In this document: piece by piece, positions 1 to 11,128 of the stretch
Position numbering within the stretch: the stretch's first letter is position 1
Layout: the number at the start of each line of letters is the position of its first letter
Source: Geosiphon pyriformis
Taxonomy: Eukaryota > Glomeromycota > Glomeromycetes > Archaeosporales > Geosiphonaceae
Length of the DNA stretch: 64,000 nt
Assembly: GCA_016748015.1 (NCBI GenBank)
Contig: JAAOMT010000586.1
Coordinates: forward strand, 542,534-606,533
Direction: 5' to 3'
The notes under the pieces: model-generated
What the model saw: the letters and a program-made list of their open reading frames with translations, nothing else
What the model was told of the DNA's origin: nothing
Databases searched by the model: none
Made by a program: the position numbers and the translations under genes

Positions 1-282
1 CTGTAGAAGAGTTGACTTTCACAGCAAAGTAACTACACATTTTTAGTGAGCTTCCAGACGAGCAATTCCTGGGAAAGAGTTGACGTTTACTACAACATAA
101 CTACATAAAGCAACTGGCACGGAATTGGCCATTCCACTTATAAGCCCAGCAGTTCAAATTATAGAAGATAATTTGAAGATAAATTCAGTTACTGGAGGTT
201 CAACCACATCCAGAAAACGTGAATTCACAGTAAATAAGTATCAACAACATTACAGAAAAGAGACCAAAAACCTCCAGTAACA
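1..282 (+). mobile_element. Right-hand 282 bp of an LTR (copy T1), cut by the window edge
   Basis: These 282 bases align without a gap to 19888-20169, the last 282 bases of a complete LTR further on. By hand count there are about 23 mismatches (about 92% identity), mostly C/T and G/A. The LTR ends in CAGTAACA at 282. It interrupts the minus-strand LINE L1 a little before that element's 3' end: L1 coding sequence runs up to 283 and its normal tail is missing. Whether this is a solo LTR or the end of a full element cannot be seen, because the left part is outside the window. Confidence 0.8.
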
Positions 283-3200
283 CCAGCCAAATATTATTTC
301 TAAAAGACAGGCACAAATCATGAACAAACTCAACCATCTTATCAGATGCAGTCTTAAAGTTATCAAAGCAGAAAGCAGCTTCCTAGTACCAATCCACGAG
401 CACAAAACTTTTGCACAGTAAAACAACCAGTTTCAAATCAGCCAAACAATTGAATAACATTTGTGACATATAAGAAAAGGCATGGGATAGACCAGAAATA
501 GCTTTCCAAGCAGAAGCAAAATTAATAAACAATTGAAGCCAAGTAGTTGCATCAAATGCACAAGAAAAAACATGGTTTGACATTTCAACATTGCCACAAT
601 ACAGGCACATCACACTGGAATAACGTTTATCATAGAGATGTTTGTAAACAGCAACAAGTAGTCTATGGTGTAATGCTTTCATAAAATAAGAACAGAAGCC
701 AGCAGAGTGGCAACTTGTAAAACCAGCAGCCATATGGAAGTCAAAATGCCAAACAAGAGACGATTTAAACTAATTAATATCTGTAAGCAGATGACTGTCC
801 ACAATTTTGGCACCAGAGCCTAATTCCCAGCATGCATAATGAATAGACTAAAAAACATCACAAACAAAGTGTTTAGAGTTTCCAAAAACAATACTGCCAT
901 TAGCCAAAACAAAGCATTTTTTGAGCTGGAAAGGGAGGAGCCAGCCTAAATAAGAAGAAACATCAGCAAGCAAGTCAGTCCAATCATTACCCAAAACACC
1001 TAAGTGTCCTTTAATCTTATACCAGCCAACATTCAAATTTCTTTTACGTATGATGCTAACAATGTGCCAATGTTCAATCCAATATTTGTTTCAAAAATCC
1101 AGAGCCAACAACAATAATTTAGCTTTATACACATTCAAAACAGCTTGGCTGTCAGAAAATAGACAGACTAAACTCAAACTAAACACACACTCAAGGGCCA
1201 ACACAATGGCCTGAAGCTCTATCAATATAGAAGGCACCATACCAGTCACTTTTACTCCAAGACCTAAGTTAATGTTCTCAAAGAATGCAGCAGTGCCAGC
1301 TTTTATATTAACACTCCCCAAGCTACAAAGAGAACCATCCATGTACATAGAAAAGCCAGAGGCATCAATGTCAGACAATCAACCACACACTAACCTAAAC
1401 TTATAAGATTCAAGAATGTTCTTTACAGCAGCATCATCCAAAGGGAAAGAGCAGACATCAAGAAAACCAGAATCATAAAGATATCAAATGGCAATAACAA
1501 ACCAGACAGGAACAGGACCATGTGAGTCAAGTCTTTTCTACCACTTAAAAGTCTTCCAGTCAAAGACAGCACCATTTCAGCACCAAAACTGCTCAACAAA
1601 AGCAATTCCATAATAATATAGAAAGGAAAGGCATCTGAAATACATTAACTCACTGAGAATACCAGACAAAAGAGTTCCATACCAGAAGCAAAAAGCATTA
1701 CACATAAGATTGTCCAAAGATAAACCAGAACTGAGAAAGACCCGAATTACACCTGCCAAAAAGTTGTTCAAAGAATTAACACTAGTGTAAACTGGAAAAC
1801 ACAAAGGATACACAGAACACCAACTCAAGATCTGTAAGTTGTGTGACCTATGTGTGAACAATTGGCCCAAAATCCCAACAGAGTTAGCAAAGCATACCAC
1901 AGCAGCAACCTTGCCTTCAGCTTGGATCTGCTCAAAAGTCTTTAAGCCATAAAATAAGGAATAGTGCAAGACATTATTAGGAAAGTCTAGGAGCAGACCC
2001 AATTTTAATTTTAGGCCTTTCTGAATTAAAACATCCTACTTTTGGCACACACTAGCAGAAATGAAGCTAAACTGGGTCCTGTAACCAATGATAAGATGAA
2101 AAACTACTGAAACCAAATAAGAGAACTGTTTGTCTGAAATTGCTTTCTTTAGAACAAGATTGGCAAAAAACTGAACATCCAAATGCACTTTAGCCAAACT
2201 AAGCTTAGATAATTTATCAGAAGAAAGAAAAATACCCAGATATTGGTAAGACACCCTTTTTTTGATGATGGAAATAGAAGCATCACTAATAGATAAAAAA
2301 GAAGCCACCACTTTACAATTAATCAGGATTGCTACAGTTTTGTTGTTGTTGATTGAGATATCATTTATCCTGAAAAATTCACTGGCAACATTGAGAATAT
2401 GTTGTGTAGCCATCTAACTAGAACCAACTCATATAGTATCATCAACAAATGCATCTGCAGTAAGAAAAAAGGTCAAACTATCTTAGGGATCTATGTGACC
2501 AGTCTTGGCAACATAATACAAATTCAGCCTATAACCACACACTGCTTCTTGTTTTTTTACCTTGCACAGCAAAGTGTCATAAAAAATATGCCAAAGGAAA
2601 GGTGAAAACACTTTCCCCTAATCCAAGTCATTATAAACATTATAACCATCAATCAGTCCAAAATTGGTTATTACTTTGTTCATGCAGCCATTGTGAATAC
2701 TCCCAAAAAATTTTATGAATCTACTGCACATTTTGATTCTGACCAAACTTTTCCTCAGATGTTCTCAACCAACCAAGTTATATGCTTTCCTCATGTCTTG
2801 CAAAACTAACCAAAGTTCACAATTTTTTTCTAAAGCATTTTTTACCACTAAACCAATAGCAAAAATAGGAAACTGTGTTGTTATACCTTTATGAACTGAG
2901 AAGTTGTCATTATGAAAAATATTATACTTACTACATGTCACAGAAATTTTATCAGAGAGGATCTTAGAAAAAATTTTATGAGCAGTTTCAATCAGTACTA
3001 TGGATTGGGTGTTTGTAAGAACTCCTTCCCAGTTATAGGATTTAGAAATCATAGACACCCAGGCCTCCTTTCAAGGACCTGGAACAGATTCACAAATCAA
3101 ACAAGAGTTCAAAAGCACCAAAAGTGAATCCAGAACAGACCTGTTACAATGTTTCTATAGCTCATTTGTAATACCAGAAAGGCCAGCAGCTTTATTATCA

Positions 3201-4752
3201 GGCAAACTCAAAATCACACTAAAAAATTCTTCCATCTTAATTGGGTGCATAACATTCAAAAAGGCATCATCAAAGACATATTCCAAGAGTTGAAATTGGC
3301 AATGCCATTTATTTGAAACATTGTCAACCATCACATGTTTTCTGGTCCAGCCCTTTATAATTCTATCGACATAAAATTTAACCAAACCAGGCTCCAAAAT
3401 GAGATCCTTATTTACAATCAGGTGATTCAATGTAACTTTGTGAAATGGCCATTCAAGTACATTTCTAATAGTTTGGCCCTTATTCAATTCAAAGTTTTCT
3501 ATCTTTTTGTCAATTGCTAGCCTGATTTGAGAGTTCCTAGCATGTTTTGATTTTATCATCTTGAGAGAACAATAAAACTTTCTAATTTTTGCCAAGCTGA
3601 TCTAATAGCATCAAAATGAGATCCCAAAAGAAAAAAAGATTTGATAGCAGTAGCATTAACAGAGTCCAAAGACACCCAAACATTTAACAAGAAAACAAAC
3701 TCATTAGATAACACAAAACGTAAAGTCTTCACCAACTTAGAAACCAAAAGTTCCAATCTATAGTAGTGGGAAGAACACTTGGTAAAACCACCATCAAAAT
3801 TTTTAGACCAGGTTTTTGAGAAAACTTCATTTGCTAAGAAACAAATGGCTTTGTAAACAACACTCCATATGCTGTTTAGATCAGACGAACAATAAGAATC
3901 TGTAAACTTATCAGAAAACATGGCAAAATTATCACAAGATGCAGTCCTATACTACTCCCATTTAACCCTATCAGCATTTTTGACATTAAATTTCCACTTG
4001 TTTTTATTGGCTTGAACACAAATAGCCCTTAAGACAGGATCTAAAATTCCACCAAGACCAATTGTAATTTGAACAGAACTATAATCAGTGCTAAAAAACT
4101 CATCCACATCCACAACACACTCATTTACTAAAGCATTACTTAAACTTTGTGAAACAAAAATGTAATCAATGGTCTTCTCAACACTCCTAGAATTCCTCCA
4201 AGTAGAAGTCTTAATGTAAGAACTATTAACTAATATATTGACTAGACCTAGCTCCACACATTTATTAAAACTAAAGCTATGTTTGTTCTCATCCTCATTG
4301 AAATTACCACCTAAAATAACAAAAGTACTTTTATTACAAGCTCTGGCTATAAAAAAATTAATGAGACCAGCCTGGATTATATGCCTATCCAGAAAAGCCT
4401 CTGCATATAAACCCAACACAGAAACAGATTGTTTGTTTTTGAATAGCAAATAGACCATCAAAAATCTACTTGGAATCTCAGAGATTTTTGAAACATGTTT
4501 GGCTAAATTTTCATTCATGATTAAAGTAATACCTGCACCTAAAAACCCAGCATCCAGACCTAAAGTAAACATCCTTACATCAGAAAACTTATTCACAATC
4601 CAAGACTTGACACTGGAGCAAAGCTTAGTCTCAATAACTATTGAAATGTCATTATTCAAAACTATGTGCCATCTAATAATGTTATTCTGCTTAACAGAAA
4701 CATTCATATCTTTAACATTACAAGTAGCAATTTTCCAAGCTAAACTACTTAT
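283..4752 (-). pseudogene. L1 ORF2: endonuclease-reverse transcriptase-RNase H, broken
   Basis: The endonuclease/exonuclease/phosphatase domain is at 3952-4707; its G-G-D-F-N motif reads G-G-N-F-N and the terminal catalytic His of the S-D-H type motif is Tyr. Reverse transcriptase pieces follow at 2036-3595; the catalytic box near 2440 is still F-V-D-D. RNase H pieces are at 848-1378, with D-S-Q-A and G-N-D-W-T-D. A zinc-finger-like C-x2-C-x7-H-x4-C motif is in 383-733. The start codon has decayed to ATA and there are many stops. The LTR at 282 removes the last part of the protein. Confidence 0.85.
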
Positions 4753-6574
4753 TGGGAAAGGGAAGGGGTTACTATACCACTGCCAGAACCAAAAGAGTCC
4801 AATTTATTCAATATCATCTTAACTGAATTCCCTAAAACTGCCAAGTTAGCCTTTAGGCCACCTACTTTCGCAGTTAAAACACAAAAACCACTTGAAGAAA
4901 TGTTCTGGGAGACAGCAGTGACTACATTAGGCACAGAAGAAATAAACAATGGAGCATTAACAGCCATGTCCAGTACTAGATTATGTTTGGAGGTGAGAGA
5001 AACAGTAAAACTTGCCAACAAAACAGCCAGCAATCTGTTCAGTTTACATAAAATGTCAGCCATCTAGTCAGACACATTTTTAAGCAAACACTCAAGAACA
5101 TTAACACATAAAGCCAGAATTATAACCACAGGCATCAAACTGTCAACTGAATCTATGCTCAAATTGTTCTCAATAAGCAGTATAGAATACAAATTTGTAG
5201 GGAAGCCACTTATCACAGAAGCCCAAGTCACACCACCAAAGAAGACTGGATGAAACACGGGAGCTTGTTTTTTGGCATAGATGAACACAAGGCATCTCTT
5301 ATCTGAATTGGAACAAAGTTTTTTTTTTTGAAACTCTGCTCAAAGTTTTTTTTACTATTGTCATATCCAGAAGAAATATGACCAAAATTACCACATACAG
5401 CACACTTAAGAGAAGACAGACCAGCCCAGACAAGGTTGACACCCTTAAACACTGGTGTAAAGCAGATGACAGTCTCTTTGGCAACTTCAGTATCAAAACA
5501 TATAACAGCACAGTAGGCTCGTACATAAAATACCAAGTTCCTAGAAATATAACAAGTCTTCTCACTATATGACTGGATCAGATCCGAAAGATTATAAACA
5601 GTCATGCCCATTGGCAGAGTATATAGGAGAGCATGATAGCTGTCCCTTAAATCCCATATCTGTTTGTTAATATTGGCTTTGGCAATATGTGCCAAGTCCT
5701 TATCCAGCAAAATTAACCATTTGGATGCAACCAGGTCAGTGATCTGAGAACTCTTAAACTTTACTAGTGCTTTCTGCCAGAGACCAATCAGCTGCATTTT
5801 GATTGAAAAAATTTTCCCATACTTGACCAAAGCTGACTCAATTGCCAATTTGGACAGATTGACTAGAATTTTTTTAATAATGATTTCTTGATCCAATCAT
5901 ATACTGATCTTCTTTAGATTAGCATTGACAACAAAATTCTCAGACACAGCCAACTGTTTAACCATAGTGAGACTGGATTCAAATGTGAAAGACACCCTAA
6001 CAATGCCTAGAAATTTTGATGGAGTTGATGCATCCCCAAAACTGTCAATTTTGTAGAATAGCTTTCTAACACCCTTGAGTTTGTCATATAGAGTACTTTC
6101 GAGAACAGCCAACAGACCAATGTCAAGTACAAAAGATTCAGTCAGTTCAAAGCAAAGTTTCTTCTTGACAGAAGCAACTGAATGAAGAGGGGATTCCAAA
6201 AGAACAGGAAAAGATAAGTTCATATTGACATTGTTAATGATAGAGCCAAAATCACAGAAACCTAAAGATAGAGCCTTTATTGCACCAGAATTGAAGCATT
6301 TAGCCTTTGGGGTGTTGATACAAGAGTTCAGTGGCCCATCACTCTTACTGTCAACACTATAACCCAAGTCTTTGTCCATTTCATGCCCTAACTTTTTGTC
6401 AAAAGAGATATCCATGTTTTTCTACTAGCTGGAATCACTTGCAGGTACTTTGAAAGACAAATCAGTTTTGTTACCCAAGTGTTTAACTTTTTCAAGCAAA
6501 ATCTTTGATTTTTGTCTCAGACTACCATTTACAGAGCTTGTAATAGCATTTCTGGCCAATTTTTTTGTGGACAT
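4749..6574 (-). pseudogene. L1 ORF1: gag-like RNA-binding protein, broken
   Basis: The N-terminal part matches ORF1 of L5 (lysine-rich start, then the K-H-L-G-x-x stretch). The middle has the conserved block around 5700-5860 that looks like an RRM-type fold in this family. A CCHC knuckle near 5355-5400 reads C-A-V-C, then G-H, but the last Cys is Tyr. ORF1 proteins of this class bind the element RNA and accompany it to the target. The frame is broken into at least four pieces. The stop (TAA, 4749-4751) overlaps the position of the ORF2 start, which now reads ATA (4750-4752). The start near 6574 is chosen by alignment with the other copies; an upstream in-frame extension exists but looks like leader. 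Confidence 0.7.
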
Positions 6575-6751
6575 AGTGTTGATAGTATTAGATGTCAAAG
6601 AGACAACAAAAGAGTTGGTAAGTTGAGAAATTGTGAAAACCAAGCAAAAATAAAAGATAAAAACAGATATAAAAAACAAAAAACAAAAACTTCTTTAAAA
6701 AATGTGCTATTTCAGAAATTTGGAATATAGGAGAGAAAGAAGTTTTTACAA

Positions 6752-6872
6752 TTGCTTATTGCCAAAATTGTAAAGAAGTTGAACTTAAAAAATCTTTTAG
6801 AATTTGGTTGTTTTGTCAAAACTTGGTTAATTTTTAATAGTGCTAAAACTTCTAAAATTAATGGCATAGTTT
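6752..6872 (+). mobile_element. Old decayed LINE copy L2, segment 1 (start of RT region)
   Basis: Translated on the plus strand this reads like the stretch just after the endonuclease in L4: A-K-I-V-K-K, then C-F-V-K-T-W, matching the C-L-V-K-K-W block of L4 near 12190. The DNA is strongly AT-shifted. It stops at the insertion point of L3 and resumes after 7845. The older LINE's 5' part is not seen here because L1 abuts it on the left. Confidence 0.7.
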
Positions 6873-7844
6873 TTTTTTTTTTACGTTTATTGAGTGAAGT
6901 CCAAATACAACCTAGAACTATACATCATACAAATGATTTAAACTAGGTACGAATCATGCTTTTTCTACATGTGACTAGTCACTCAGACCAATCAAAATGA
7001 CACTATTTATTTATATACACAGAGACTACGTTACTAATACCTAAGAGAAACTGACGAGACTTACATAACCCAAAACTAATACTATGTGCATTGGTAATAC
7101 CCAGTAACCTAACCACACCAGCTGAAAGCATCGAAGGAAAACCAGAGACCAAGATGGGAATGGAGCTATCACGTGGAATCAGCCCATTCTTTTTCATAAA
7201 AGCCTGATGTTTGGCCCGAACCAGCCAAAAGCCTTCCTGGAAAGCAACACATAATTCGCATACAAAATTCACTATATTTAAACTTGCAACTTTGGGATCC
7301 TTAAAAACAGAAACTGACTTATCAAACCACTCACTGAATACAAAGCTCTTACACAGAGCAGCACAAATATCCACATTAACAGCACAATCAAATAGTAACT
7401 AAGACACACATGAAGAAGAACGAGATAACCCAAAGCATACCTCCCAAGCAGAAGCATGAGTATTCATCAACCAAACATGATCAGCAGCATCAAATGGGCA
7501 AGAAAAGACATGATCTGAGACTTCAACATCTCCACAGAACAAACACACCACACTGGAATAAAGTCTACTATAAAGATGCTTATGCACAGCAACTGGAAGC
7601 TAATGATGTAAAGCCTTCATGAAATAAGAACAAAGACCAGCAGTCTGCACACTAGTAAAGCCAGCAGCCAAGTGGGAATCTGGATGCCAAACCAATGATG
7701 ACCTGGGCCAATCAATATCAGCATGCAGACTGGCCGCCATAACATGGAAACCAGAACCAACCTTCCAACGTGCACAATGAATAGAATAGAAAACATCATG
7801 AACAAAATGTCTAGAATTACCAGAAATTGCAATATCACCAGCCT
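6873..7844 (-). mobile_element. LINE copy L3, 5'-truncated minus insertion with target-site duplication
   Basis: A short LINE copy inserted into the old LINE L2. On the plus strand it begins with a poly(T) run (the antisense of its poly(A) tail) followed by the family 3' UTR (6885-7010). It then reads into the end of ORF2 (7003-7847 in pieces), including the RNase H C-terminal region and the C-x2-C-x7-H-x4-C motif near 7540. The sequence CATAGTTT is present at both edges (6865-6872 and 7845-7852), as expected for target-primed reverse transcription. The 5' truncation is typical of LINEs. Confidence 0.85.
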
Positions 7845-9108
7845 CATAGTTTAAAATAATATAAAATTAATAAATATTATTAAATATTTGTCTATAGTTA
7901 GAAAAAAATACAAAAAGTCTAAGTACTATAAATTAAAGCATCTAAAAATATATCTATTAGAAAAACATTTAAATAGTATATAAAAATTTTTTATTTTAAC
8001 AAAGAGCAAATAATAAAGAGTATTTTGAAATGGCTTTTTTACAAAGTTATTTTAAATTATATAGTAATTAGGGAAAATTTGGTTATAAAATCAAATAAAA
8101 TAAAGCTTAAAATCAATAAAATCATAGAAAAATAAATAAAAAAGTCGGTTTATATTCTCAAAAATACTTAATTATTGGTCTTATTAATATATGTTTTTGG
8201 ATTATATAGACAATAATATTTTTTTTAATGTAATAAAAAAGATTAACACAAATAAATTGGTTTTAATAATTAATAATCTATCTAATAATAAAGTTGCTAA
8301 GCTGTTTAGAATATTAAATAAACTTTAAAAGTATTATAGTAAAGTTATTAAAGTGTCTTTTGAATTTATTGAATTCTTGTTTGTTTTCTAATAATATTTT
8401 AGTTTCTTAAAGAAAATATAAGTTTTGATAATTTTCAAGTTTTATAAATAAAATAATATTTTAACAAATATTCAACTTATTGTATTAATTAAAACAACCA
8501 AAAAAAATTTGTTTAAAATTTTTTTTGATTAAATTTTTTTTGTGTATAGCAAATTTAGTATTTTTTAGTATAATAACTTTTTAGTATTAAAAAGTATTTT
8601 AACTTAATCTTCTATTTTTGTTATTGGATCAATAATTAAAGATGATTTGAAAAAAATAGAAAACTATAATTAATTTTATAAGATATATATAAAGCTTATA
8701 ACTTAATTAAATAATATTATCTAAGAGTTAGCATACAGTATATTAAGATATACAGTTAGTTTATTAAGTTTTTTGGCAATATACATAAAAACAGAATTAA
8801 TAAAATAATAATTAATTTTGGGCTTTTAAATAATTACAAAATACATAATAAGTTAAATTAAAATAAAAATTTTTCACTTTTTTTTTGAAGAATTTTTTAT
8901 AATTTTTTCTTGTATAAGATCAAAAAACATAAACATTTATATGAGTACTGAATTAATACCAAGTTTATGGCCAAGACTGACAAAATAAAAGATAATAAAA
9001 AAAAATGTCATTTTTTATTGTGAATACTTTTGTTAACAATATAATTTGGATTAAAAGTTATTAAACTTTTATACAATATATTTTGGATATTGCTAGTAAG
9101 TTTTTTAT
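7845..9108 (+). mobile_element. Old decayed LINE copy L2, segment 2 (reverse transcriptase)
   Basis: AT-rich DNA with no long ORF that nevertheless aligns collinearly with L4 from about 12260 to 13510. Clear anchors are 7895-8040 (aligned to 12295-12470), 8640-8870 (to 13020-13260) and 8880-9108 (to 13280-13510). It ends exactly where L4 inserted. The differences are mostly G/C to A/T. Confidence 0.75.
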
Positions 9109-9257
9109 AATTTAGTCAAAATTAATAAAAAAATACCAAACTTTTTCTTTCTCTCTTACTTTTAAAAACCCCAACGAGTTATTTTTCTGAAGAAAAAGTT
9201 TTTGTTTCTCTCTTTTAGTATTATATCAATATTTCTTTAACTAATAATCCTTTTGTC

Positions 9258-11128
9258 ATGGATTCAAAGGCTGCTTCTAATGACAGCATGTTTAGTAAGA
9301 AGGCATTTAAGGGCGTGTTTCACAGTCCTGCTGGTGGTTCCTTTTCACAAAAAAAGAAGGCTTCTCTTGGTAATATTAAACACTCTGGTAATGAAAAGAT
9401 ATCTCTTTAAAGTCTGGTTCTGGTACTAGTGTATATTCCGATGTAGAAAGCATTTCTGATGATGATGAAGATATCAGTATGTCTGGTGGTTTTGATGGTT
9501 CTTTCTTGGACTCAGCTGTTAACACTCTCAAGGCTAAACATATGAATACTGGTGCAAATTTTGGTTCTCCTATTGGTTCTCTTGACTTTAAGATGGATAA
9601 AGAAGTAGAGCCCCTTCCGCCCCCCCTTATGAAGAAGGTTCCTTTGAATAAGATTTGGATTAATCTCAAAATCATCAAAACTCCTGTAGAGGTGGCAGTT
9701 AAGAAATCTTTTGCCTTAGATATCAATCTTTCAGCTATTGAAGGCAAATCGGCGATGGCAAAAACTCAATTAATCAGGAAGATTTTTTCAAAAATCAATG
9801 GTTTTGGGAGGGCCACTACCTTCTTAAAATTTGAAGGGATCATCTGATTGATGTTTACATCTGAGGAGAACATGAAGAAAGCTGTGTTATTGGCCGAAAA
9901 AGAAGAGATTGTTATAAACAATGATGTGAGGAAACAAGAGCTTCATTCAGATTGGGCTGTGGTAATCAAAGAAATTCCCATGAATACGCCAAAAGAAATG
10001 ATCATTACTGCAGTTTTTGAGTTTGGGCAAATTAAGTCGATCAAAATCCAGTTGGTTGGTATGTGGCAGAAGGCTGTGGTAGAATTTGCCGATTCAAATC
10101 AGACTATGCAATTGGCTTTAAGATGGTTGTTCCTGATTGGGAAAGATTCGGTTCATGTGGCCATAGCCGTGGAAGATCACGATACATGGACTTCCAGAGA
10201 TCAGTTTAGAGCGTTGTTGTTTATTTTGCCGGTGGGAACAATTGCACATGACCTTGGCAATTTTTTAGAAAAGGCCGGTGGAAAAACTTGCATCATCAAT
10301 TGTTCATTGGAAACTGGCAATAAATTTCATTGTGCTGTGGTTGGTTTTGAATCTAACAAAGGGTTGGATTCTGCTTTTCTCACTGAGCCTATTTTCAGTG
10401 GGGTGCATCTCTTATGGGCTAGGTTGAATTTGGTTTGGTGTGGGAAGTATAGGCATATTGGCCATTCTATTCTGGAGTGTGTTGCATCAGTTGAGTCATC
10501 TTCTGGCCTTCCAAATACATTTATGAAGTCTGCTTCTGGTTTTGATTGTCTCCAGTTAGCCAGGTTGTATGCAAAAAAAAATGTTCCTATCTCTTGTCCT
10601 GCTGTATTTGGCAAAAAATCATGGACCCAGATGGTGTCTCTTGCCTCCCCTTCTGATGGCTCTTTTTCTGGTTCTGGTTCACTCTCTAGTGGTAAGCCTC
10701 TCTCTTTCGGTTTTTCTGGCCCTCAGGTCAATGGTTTAGGTGATTGTTTGGCAGTTCTGGAGCATTCTTTGGAAATTTTTTCGGATCAGGTGTTTGTTAT
10801 TCTTAAGAAGTTGAGTTTTGTTGATTTGGTGCCTTTGGTGTCCACTTCTTGTGCTCTTCCTGCGGCTGGTTCGGTGCCTTCAGCTCTGGTTGCGGGTTCG
10901 AATATGGCTCTAGATAATGTGTTGGCTCCGTCCGCTTTCTTTCTGTCTAGTTATAATGAATCTGCTGCTGGTCTTAGTTTGAGTGGTTCTAGAGTGCTTA
11001 CCTCCAAGGTGGGTGGTTTGGAATTCAAATTGTCTGCTCTAGAGGCTTTATTCAGTTCGATCCTGGTGAGACTGGATCTCTTGTGTTCTGGTTTGGGCTC
11101 GTCCTTTCCCCTTCATTTCAATGAGTGA
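9258..11128 (+). pseudogene. L4 ORF1: gag-like protein with RRM-like region and CCHC knuckle, broken
   Basis: The start ATG at 9258 matches the start of L5 ORF1. A one-base shift near 9405 and a TGA at 9847 (CGA, Arg, in L5) break the frame; from 9848 it is open for 426 codons. The conserved block from about residue 30 of that segment (V-V-I-K-E-I-P, F-G-Q-I-K-S-I-K-I-Q) resembles an RRM with the order beta-alpha-beta. The knuckle near 10438-10480 has C-G-K-Y where other copies have Cys in the fourth place, so one zinc ligand is lost. A Ser/Gly-rich linker and a short heptad-like C-terminus follow. The stop TGA (11126-11128) overlaps the ORF2 start ATG (11121-11123). Confidence 0.8.

Larger units (their letters stand above)
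283..6747 (-). mobile_element. LINE copy L1, long, 3' end displaced by an LTR
   Basis: A non-LTR retrotransposon on the minus strand with the order ORF1 (CCHC knuckle), EEP endonuclease, reverse transcriptase, RNase H. The 5' end is set near 6747, where the pyrimidine-rich start (CTTCTTTCTCTC) seen in other copies begins. At its 3' side the coding sequence runs into the LTR at 282, so the 3' UTR and the last part of ORF2 are missing from the window. It carries stops and frameshifts throughout and is not functional. It belongs to a somewhat different subfamily from the plus-strand copies L4-L6. Confidence 0.85.

Noticed and set aside
195-281. The inverted repeat GTTACTGGAGG / CCTCCAGTAAC as a separate hairpin element
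   Set aside because: It lies wholly inside the LTR end; in the second copy the pairing is weaker, so it is probably part of the LTR rather than a MITE.
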